Made by a program: the position numbers and the translations under genes. Of a stretch of DNA of 64,000 bases, positions 57,126 through 64,000 are shown in pieces. The notes under the pieces were generated by a model, which did no database searches, was not told where the DNA came from, and was given only the letters and a program-made list of their open reading frames with translations. Where the stretch lies: the NCBI GenBank assembly GCA_033439255.1, contig CM065878.1, forward strand, positions 868,001 through 932,000. Reading direction: 5' to 3'. The first letter of the stretch is position 1. Each line of letters starts with the position of its first letter. This stretch comes from Hericium rajendrae. Lineage: Eukaryota; Basidiomycota; Agaricomycetes; Russulales; Hericiaceae.

Positions 57126-57213
57126 TGCCCCAGAGAGGCTCGAACTCTCGACCTTCCGATTTAATCACGTGACCGTAACAGTCGGACGCTGTAACCAACT
57201 CAGCCATGGGGCA
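57126..57213 (-). tRNA. tRNA-Asn (anticodon GTT) with a 15-nt intron
   Basis: On the minus strand the 88-nt gene starts TGCCCCATGGCTGAGTTGGT and ends with the pairing TGGGGCA. The D-arm GGCTGAGTTGGTTACAGC and T-arm GAGAGTTCGAGCCTCTC are canonical. The anticodon stem TCCGA/TCGGA encloses loop CTGTTAA once a 15-nt intron (CGGTCACGTGATTAA) after position 37 is removed, leaving 73 nt. A pol III terminator follows. The GTT anticodon decodes AAC/AAU. Confidence 0.93.
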
Positions 57214-58020
57214 CATGTTAGTGTATCGAAATAATAATATAACTTCATAAAATATTCCAAGTTCGATGGAATTTTTTTTTCTCCCCCGAACTCTTGTCTA
57301 GGCAGCACTGCTCGCACATCGTCAACAAATCTGGAACATATCGGAAGGAGTGATAGAACGACGGGACAAAAGTCTACAGAGGGTTAGCATACTCACTGAA
57401 TGCCTTGTAGCCCAATAGACTTCACACTCAGCAAATCTTCAAGAAAATTTGAAGCCTCAGACCAAGAGGTCCCAGGGATTTTATTTCCTGACACGAGGCC
57501 TCCTTATCCAGAATCTCTGAAATCTCCAACCACCCCCCTCCCACTGTACTTTTTTTTTCTCAAGTCAGGTGGATTTTCCTAGTGACCACCCCCCCACCCC
57601 CTATATTTTTGGCTTTGAAGCTGTTATTTCGTCTATATATTACAAGCTATTGGTGTTACTGCTAACTACTAAATGGTCTCGCATGCGAAGCAACTTAATG
57701 GCAGCTGAATGGCCTTGCTGTAGTCTCGTGGCCAGTCACGGGGAGGGTGCGGGTGAAGCACGGCAAGTTCAGAGCACGATGGACGACAGGCGGATGACAT
57801 GCAACTAGCGCAGAGCATGGCGGACTGCATGCGGATGGTGCGAGGAGGGCACGGAGGGCGCGAAGGGCACGGGGAACCTGCTGTCATATCCAACACTGCA
57901 CCTGCACCGCAGCAGATTGTCAAGACTCGGTCGTAGACAGCAGAGAACCACCCAAGTCACCAGCGATGATGGGGGCGAGAGAGCAGAGAGCGACTAGCAG
58001 CGCAGGGACCTGTATTGGAG
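57214..58020. other. Intergenic upstream of the gag-only element
   Basis: AT-rich with homopolymer runs (T9-T10, C7); small ORFs only. Confidence 0.5.
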
Positions 58021-58025
58021 GTACA

Positions 58026-58166
58026 TGTTAGATTTGGTAATTACGGCAGCCATCGGGCTTTGCCGAAGTCCTGAAACCTTATCTACGAGTACTTACTGGT
58101 GTCATCAACGTCCCAATTTAGTCGTGTCGTTTTATTCCGTTGTCGCTGCGCTTGCCGTTTTCAACA
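58026..58166 (+). repeat. 5' LTR (141 bp)
   Basis: TGTTAGATTTGG to GTTTTCAACA; identical by eye to the 3' LTR. Confidence 0.93.
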
Positions 58167-58394
58167 GGTTATGGGCCCTGCCCGTTCCTAACTCTCGTCA
58201 TTCTTGCTCGTATTCTGCGGTCTACATTGGGCTTGTTTTGACACCTGCTCCATTCCTTGTGCTTCATCCTCGAACCAATCGCTTGCAACGACCGGTAATC
58301 ACGCATCAACCGTGTTCGGCCTGATCACTCGTCATTCAGCAGTCCTTCTCTCTATCCCCTATCCTTTCTAGTCATTCTTTTCGACATCACCATC

Positions 58395-59201
58395 ATGCAG
58401 TCCACCGAACGTGTTGACAAGCTGAAGGAGGGCAACTATGTGCAGTGGAGGACGGTCATGGAGGCACTTCTCATTGCAGCAGATCTGTGGGAGGTTGTTG
58501 GGCCAGAGGTGTCAGGGCTGGTGCCCAGAGGTGTGAAGGCAGTTCAGGCGAGGGAGAAGAAGAGGCAGCAGGCACGCTCGAAGATCACGCTGAGTATTGA
58601 GTCCTCTCAGATGCCTTTCATTGTGGGTTTGGAGGATCCAAGGCTTATGTGGAAGACTTTGGAGGATATTCATCGCTCTGGGTCTGTCAATCACATCCTC
58701 TCCCTTCGACGTCGCTTCTTCAGCATGACCAAGCTCGAGTCTGAGTCCATCATGGATTGGACTAGTCGTGTCCGTTCCACAGCCCTTGAGCTATCCCATT
58801 CCCCTGTTCCTGTCCAGGACATCGACATCATCCTCGTCATCACCGATGGTCTCCCTGAGGAGTATCAGTCGATCGTCACTGCCCTCGATGGAATCCCTTT
58901 TTCCGATCTCACTCTCAGCAGTGTCATGTCACGTATCTCCGGCCTGGAGTCTCAGCTCAGCCGTTCCCAGGACAGGCGTTCAGTATCCGACCAAGCCCTG
59001 ATCGCCAGGCAGACCCGGTTCACAGGGTCATCCAGCAAGGACGTTACCTGCTACACCTGTGGTGGGAAAGGTCATATGGCAAGGGTCTGTCCATCCAGTC
59101 AGTCTCATGTCAGATTTGCAGAGGCAGATTTTATGGAGAGCAATGGTGGGGAGTCTGCTCAATCTGCACAAGTTGATGAACCTTTCCTTCGCCTCTTTTA
59201 A
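58395..59201 (+). CDS. gag: Copia-type Gag with CCHC zinc knuckle
   Basis: 268 aa from ATG 58395. The N-terminal DUF4219/UBN2-type capsid region shows KLKEGNYVQWRTVMEALLIA and later LMWKTLEDIH, LRRRFFSMTKLE and GLPEEYQSIVTALDG. The zinc knuckle C-X2-C-X4-H-X4-C is CYTCGGKGHMARVC (219-232). It ends 36 residues later (DEPFLRLF) without entering a protease domain. The frame is intact, as expected for a recent, possibly still mobile non-autonomous element. It would package its own RNA into virus-like particles. Confidence 0.93.
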   Translation: MQSTERVDKLKEGNYVQWRTVMEALLIAADLWEVVGPEVSGLVPRGVKAVQAREKKRQQARSKITLSIESSQMPFIVGLEDPRLMWKTLEDIHRSGSVNHILSLRRRFFSMTKLESESIMDWTSRVRSTALELSHSPVPVQDIDIILVITDGLPEEYQSIVTALDGIPFSDLTLSSVMSRISGLESQLSRSQDRRSVSDQALIARQTRFTGSSSKDVTCYTCGGKGHMARVCPSSQSHVRFAEADFMESNGGESAQSAQVDEPFLRLF

Positions 59202-59240
59202 TTGTTACTTTCTGCCGATGGTTGCCTCATTATGTAGGAG

Positions 59241-59381
59241 TGTTAGATTTGGTAATTACGGCAGCCATCGGGCTTTGCCGAAGTCCTGAAACCTTATCTA
59301 CGAGTACTTACTGGTGTCATCAACGTCCCAATTTAGTCGTGTCGTTTTATTCCGTTGTCGCTGCGCTTGCCGTTTTCAACA
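59241..59381 (+). repeat. 3' LTR (141 bp)
   Basis: Same sequence as 58026-58166. The preceding ATGTAGGAG is the only candidate polypurine tract and is weak. Confidence 0.93.
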
Positions 59382-59386
59382 GTACA

Positions 59387-60427
59387 GTACGGTACAGACG
59401 AAGTGGACAATCTAGGGAAATAGGCGAGCGACAGGGAGCCTATAAGTACTGGGACGACAATGGGAAAAGAACAATGGACACCATAATGGGTCGAACAATA
59501 GAGTGAGAACAATGGTGGCCAAAAGGAGAACAATGGGAGGGAGAACAATAGGGTGTCCCAAAGGGGAACAAGGGCATGGGTGAAGGATAGCCCCAGGTCA
59601 TGTGAGGAAGTGAACATGTGATGGGGCTGCTGGAGCACATGACCGACGCGATGCCTTGATGGCAGAGAAGAAGGCGGAGAGAAATGGAGCGATCCGTGAC
59701 ACAGATCATGCTAAGCATGTGCGCATTGTTGTCGACATAAGTGTGTCGACCTTGCCCTGGCCTGCGCACGCGGTCCGCGACATGCACGTCGTCCTCGGTG
59801 GAACGTGTCGTTGTTGGTGGCTGCTCATGTTGCGCGCTGTGCGTTGTCCCCAGCACGCACATACGCATGGGACTCTGGGAATCTCTGTGTCGTCTTGCAT
59901 CCCCTGGATTCCTTACACAGAAGAAAGTCATTCTGTATTTACAAGCGTGCGAGTGAGAAGCACCATATGGATTGACTTGAAACTTACCAAATCTCGGCCG
60001 TCTGCGGAAATTTAGGCTGAAGTTTGCTCATACTTTACTCATATTGACAGAAAATACATGAAATTTCCATCACAAGCCATAGTTGCACCTTTTTTGACTG
60101 GTTATGCACAAAATTTGAGATTTGGCCTTTCGGGGGTACCACCCTCCCCACCCCCGGGCCTCGTGTTTGATAAATATTAATCTGGGGCCTCTTGCCTCAG
60201 ACGACACCAAAGCACACAAGTCCGCTTTGATTATAAAACGAGCACATATGCATACTGTAGCAACAAGTAACGTATATGTCCGGGATACACACAACAAATC
60301 AAGCACGTGTATACCACAGTCTAAATCGTCTAGGCCGATATTCACGACACGAAGAAGGAACCCAAAGTCTAAAAAATGTCAGGGAGACAGAAAGAGCGAA
60401 AGGATTGGGGCAATCGGGTATTAGGTA
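59387..60427. other. Intergenic with AACAAT-motif cluster
   Basis: At 59456-59575 the motif AACAAT(G/A)G occurs five times, with three near matches, at 13-25 bp spacing. Otherwise no gene. The AT-rich part (60000-60420) carries the 3' flank of the minus-strand PriA-like gene. Confidence 0.45.
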
Positions 60428-61346
60428 CTAGGCCCAGGAAGGGACGCATGCATCGCGGGAGGCGGCAACGGTGTAGCCAGGCATGCACGACATGACGAGA
60501 CAGCGGCCCGCAGCGCAAGCGACGCTGTCCGCGTTCGCGATTGACGAGCAGTCGTACCTAAGAAACGAAACGAACGTCAGTCAACAGCCATACTTATCAA
60601 AGAGAGAAGACATACATGAAGGGGTCGGCAGCGCCGCATCCACCGCAGGAGCCTAGGTCCGTGTGGAAGTCCACACATTCGAAGCCGTCGTGACCGACGG
60701 GGCACACGCTCAGGGACGCGGGGCAAAGCTCAGCGGACAGCGCGGCGAGCGGGAGTTGCTCGTGGTCGCGCTTCATGCGGCGAGCGCTGGAAGGGACAGG
60801 CTGGGATGTCTCAGTCAGAGGGAAATGGGATAAAAATGGGTAGATGCTCACCTCGGGGGCGGGCGCACGTTTCTCCGCTATGGGCTGGGGAGTACGCTTC
60901 GACGGCTGGGGAGCGGGCGCGCGTTTGGATACCTGCGGCTCGGGGGCACGCTTGGAGACCTGCGGCGCGGGGGCACGCTTCGAAACCTGGGGCTGGGGAG
61001 CCCGCTTCGACACCTGAGGGGCAGGCGCGCGCTTGGACGCCTGAGGAGCACGCTTCAACACCTGCGGGGCACGCTTCGACGGCTGAGGCGCAGGCGCGCG
61101 TTTCGACACCTGCGGGGTGGGGGCACGCTTTGACACCTGCGGCTGGGGGGCGCGCTTCGACGGCTGGGGGAGGGGGCACGCTTGGAGGGCTGAGGGGGGA
61201 TTAGTCGCGAACGTGCATGGCGGAGCAGGTACACATACCTGCGACGCGGGGGCGCGGAGCTGCAGGCCCTCGTTCGCGGCTGGGGGAGCCGCGCCGACGA
61301 ATGCACAGAGGAAGGCGAGGACTGCAAAGCAGACGGTCGCGCGCAT
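60428..61346 (-). CDS. Secreted Kex2-repeat protein with PriA-like Cys-rich C-terminus
   Basis: Exons 61239-61346, 60852-61163, 60616-60800, 60428-60557 (244 aa). A signal peptide (MRATVCFAVLAFLCAFVGA) is followed by a tandem array in which 12 Lys-Arg sites are spaced 7-9 residues apart: APQPQVSKR, APTPQVSKR, APAPQPSKR, APQVLKR, APQASKR, APEPQVSKR, TPQPIAEKR and so on. A further RRMKR lies before the C-terminal domain. That domain has 10 Cys (CPVGHDGFECVDFHTDLGSC, GCGAADPFM, then DCSSIANADSVACAAGRC) and matches the PriA-type domain of Lentinula and other mushrooms. Kex2 would cut after each KR in the Golgi, releasing short Pro-rich peptides and the Cys-rich domain. No function is established. 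Confidence 0.85.
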
Positions 61347-62439
61347 CGCTGCTACGGGGGGGAAGCGAGCGGCTTAAAAAATGGAGGGTTCGGGGGTATA
61401 TGAAGGGCTACGCTGTGATGTGAGATCCAGCAAAGAGCGTTAAAATAGGTTGATAGGAGCGTGGGGCTAAAAGAGCGTAGGCCGCCGGGCAACGTAAAGA
61501 GTGTGTTGGAGCTCAGACGTAGTGGACAGAGAAGGAGGCGGATAGCGGGTCGGGTCCGGCGGTCGGGTCTTATCTATTCAACTTTGGTGTGGCGCCAGTC
61601 GGCCGGCGTTGGTGCCCGGTGATGGCTCCATCGTCAGAACTTCAATGTTTGAATATCGGGCGGGCGGGTGTCCCTTGGATGTCTCACATTTGCGTCCCAT
61701 CCGCTGGTTCAGATCCCAGGTCTCTCTCTTAGACAAAATCCACTCACGGGAGATCGAAAACATTTGCTCTGGTCTGCGATATCGGCCGTGAAAACGAGCG
61801 CGCGAATGCGATGATATGGAGGGGTCGCTTGGACCATCAATTCGAGAAATTTTCGAAGCGGTACGGGGCGTCGGGATTGGCTCGGAGTGACATCAGCGCA
61901 TGCCTATCATTCGGCATCGAGATCGGATCTGCTTCTTAACCGACCAGTCTCTCGGACCCCAGGTTCGAATCTACAAACAGGAAAACATGTCCGACATCAT
62001 ATTGAAAGAATGGGCTTTTCCCTGCTTTTTCCCGAACGCCATCTGCTTGCAGGAATTCTTGCGTTTATATGGATATTAGCGCTACGGCTAGCTTTGCGGA
62101 TGAGACCGTTTCATCAGCGTGATCGCGCAATGAGGGCGAATGATGCGCTGCAAGCGGCCTCCGGGAAGACCAAGCCTACGATAAGAAATGGAAATATAAG
62201 GCGTGATCAGGAAAGCCATAGAGATATTGTTGTCACCACTTGCACCAGCGAGATATATACATGAGGTCGAAACTCGTAGTCGAAACAGAAATTTATGTGA
62301 TCGAGTTCTCTGGATGAGCCCGTGCCACGGCTTTATTCTGCTCTGCTCGTAAGCTGAAGATCATCTTAGCCCCGATGGCGTAGGTTCTACACAGTCAGCC
62401 ATGCATCAGAAACAGAGCCAAAATTAAAGAAGAGATGCA
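61347..62439. other. Intergenic, about 1.1 kb
   Basis: Upstream of the PriA-like gene the promoter is T-rich on the minus strand. From 61560 to 62280 there are only short ORFs. An isolated B-box-like GGTTCGAATCT at about 61963 has no cloverleaf around it. Confidence 0.45.
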
Positions 62440-63171
62440 CTATGACCTTTCGACCCTCAGCATGGCTGTCTCTCGCCGCTTTCTCTCCACAAGGAGATAA
62501 CTCACTATCAGACGCTCAAGGATCAGAGACGTCGAACAGACTGATGCACAAAAGGACGCGCCGATAAGTCTGTCCATCGCCTCAATTGCTTCGGACTTGA
62601 CCTCCAGGAACGCATGCTTCGACATGCGGAAAAGGAAGAAGTGGCGGTGGTAGGTGTGGAACTTCGCCAGCGGGCTTTTCTCCTGGTCATCAGCACGCAC
62701 GAGCTACGCATGACAGGATCAGCAAATCTCGAGACAATGAAGTTGGGCCGTCGCACCTGAAGACGACGGTGGTGGCTCTTCCAGCGGTACTCAACGCCCT
62801 CACCGCCAACGAACGTACCGCCCCTGCAACGCGCATTAATCAGCACCCCGTATGCGCACGGACTGCCCGAAAGCCACCTACCGCTTCTCCTTATCCCACT
62901 GCAGAAACTCGGCCTCGCCGATCCACCGTCCGTGCTCGCCGCCGAAGCGCACGCGCGCTTCCTGGCCCTCCGGGCGCTCGAGCTCCGCGATGAGGTTCAT
63001 CTCGCGGGTATCCTTGTCGAGCTTGAAGATCTTCGTGAGCCGCGGGTGCCAGTAGCGCGTGACGATCTCGTAGTAGAACGCGTCGTCGTCGACCGCGATC
63101 GTCGTGTTGCGCAGCGAGTTCGTCCAAAACACCATCCGATGCAGCGGTTCAGGCTTGCGCGGCGGGGGCAT
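62440..63171 (-). CDS. DUF6593-like basidiomycete protein
   Basis: Exons 62882-63171, 62757-62823, 62440-62703 (206 aa). The N-terminal half reads NSLRNTTIAVDDDAFYYEIV, ELERPEGQEARVRFGGEHG and AEFLQWDKEKRGG. Then comes GVEYRWKSHHRRLQLVR, and the C-terminus has FHTYHRHFFLFRMSKHAFLE followed by EAIEAMDRLI and SYLLVERKRRE. This is the layout I know from DUF6593 proteins, small single-domain proteins expanded in mushrooms with no known function. A hydrophobic insertion between DRLI and ERLIVSYLL (about 20 residues) may be an unspliced intron with a non-GT donor. Confidence 0.7.
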
Positions 63172-64000
63172 GGTTGACGGAAGAGCTGGGACGATGGCAG
63201 AATAGAATGGGGGTATGTGGATGTGTCAATAGAGAAAGACTAGGATAGCAGAGATACGTGCAAAACCCAAGCGAAGGGAATGAGAGGTATCGGTGTCAAT
63301 CGCCCATGCTCACGCACCACAGTCAAATATACCTTCCCGGCTGCCCCTGGCGTAAACACACACTGCACTCACCTCCATGGCATCTCCGTCAGCCCCTTGT
63401 TCAGAATGGTCTGAGAGTGGAAACTTCGGCGGCACGTAGGGCAGTTCTCCCATGGTGCGACCGGGCCTGCGCGCGCTCCCGGAGCCCGACAGAGCTCCCA
63501 GTGCATTCTCCCGCGCCGCCTGGGAAGAAAGGCGCGAATTCTGCGAGGGTATCCAGCGGTTTGGAGGCGTATGGCAGGTCACAGATATGCAATAGTGCCT
63601 CCGGGACGTGCGTGACCTGATTGACATGGAGCGTATATGACTGGACTTCGATGGCAAGACATGCACCGGGAGGTGATGCACTGTGCAGCATCGGGCTGTC
63701 AGATGATCTGGACTCTGCAAAAGACTTTTTGCATTAGAAATTTGTGAATACCATGAGAGTTATAATAACAAGACAAGGAGGACTTAAGGGTGTTAGTGAT
63801 AGTATGATTCGGGGACTTGGGCTGAATTGTAGCAAGGTCTGTGCCAGCAAAGCACAAGCGGTCATGACAAAAGCGACGAGGAAATCTCAGGCGCTTCAAT
63901 CAGCCCAAGTAAAGCGCTTGATTTGCAAGGGTGGAGAAAGTCACGAAATGAGGCAGAACACTGGCGATGGCTCTCCGAACTTTGACAGATGACGGTCTCT
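63172..64000 (-). other. Possible minus-strand gene at the window edge
   Basis: A minus-strand frame around 63401-63691 (MLHSASPPGACLAIEVQSYT) and a second around 63380-63480 (MGELPYVPPKFPLSDHSEQG, ending before a GTGAGT donor at about 63373) could be exons of one gene, but no join gives a recognisable protein. Sequence after 63720 shows nothing convincing. Confidence 0.25.

Larger units (their letters stand above)
58021..59386 (+). mobile_element. Complete gag-only Ty1/copia-type LTR element with 5-bp target duplication
   Basis: The element is 58026-59381 (1356 bp), flanked by perfect GTACA duplications (58021-58025 and 59382-59386). Its 141-bp LTRs (58026-58166, 59241-59381) start TG, end CA and look identical base for base, so insertion is recent. 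Directly after the 5' LTR, GGTTATGGGCCC matches the initiator-Met tRNA anticodon-arm primer site known from Drosophila copia (established knowledge). Between the LTRs lies one intact gag gene and no protease, integrase or reverse transcriptase, so movement would need enzymes from a full element elsewhere. The layout corresponds to TR-GAG elements described in plants. Confidence 0.93.

Noticed and set aside
57126-57213. Small minus ORFs overlapping the tRNA
   Set aside because: The tRNA cloverleaf, intron and terminator fully explain the segment.
61930-61990. tRNA-like B box (GGTTCGAATCT)
   Set aside because: No A box at proper distance, no acceptor pairing and no anticodon arm; likely chance.

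Overview
The window looks like a chromosomal segment of a GC-rich Agaricomycete, probably a polypore-type basidiomycete. The evidence is short introns of about 45-70 nt in almost every gene, strong G/C preference at third codon positions, several F-box genes with leucine-rich tails, a PriA-like secreted protein, a DUF6593-like gene and a Ty1/copia-type element. All gene models were spliced by hand from GT/AG sites, reading-frame continuity and recognisable family motifs. Exon sums of the main models are multiples of three.

Left part (1-24 kb): the 3' end of an unknown gene; a partial duplicate of SIN3 (1.0-2.96 kb) broken by an LTR-like insertion and followed by a hairpin-bearing tandem array; the complete SIN3 co-repressor gene (5720-10542, +); a single-pass membrane protein with five PSAPP motifs (+); about 1.9 kb of non-coding DNA with a tRNA-like tandem repeat; the ribosomal-protein import symportin SYO1 (+); a 3-hydroxyisobutyrate dehydrogenase-type enzyme (-); a truncated F-box/LRR duplicate; and an RNF10/Mag2-type RING protein (-).

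Middle part (24-47 kb): WBP11-like splicing factor (+), divergent from RNF10; an Fhit-type diadenosine triphosphatase (+); an uncharacterised 637-aa protein (-); two F-box genes (-); a 15-exon acid sphingomyelinase-like enzyme with a 10-nt microexon (-); a 63-aa charged protein (-); an OSCA/CSC1-type channel (-); a 68-aa protein predicted to be doubly acylated (-); and the SM protein SLY1 (+).

Right part (47-64 kb): the fuller F-box/LRR parent of the 20-kb copy, a tandem pair of degenerate minus-strand genes, an N-terminally anchored 439-aa protein, an intron-containing tRNA-Asn, a complete 1356-bp gag-only LTR element with identical LTRs and a perfect target duplication, a secreted Kex2-repeat protein ending in a PriA-like domain, and a DUF6593-like gene.

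Most genes are unrelated housekeeping functions (transcriptional repression, ribosome assembly, splicing, ER-Golgi fusion, lipid turnover). The accessory interest lies in the duplications: SIN3, the F-box/LRR locus and the 50-53 kb pair. It also lies in the gag-only retroelement and the Kex2-repeat protein.
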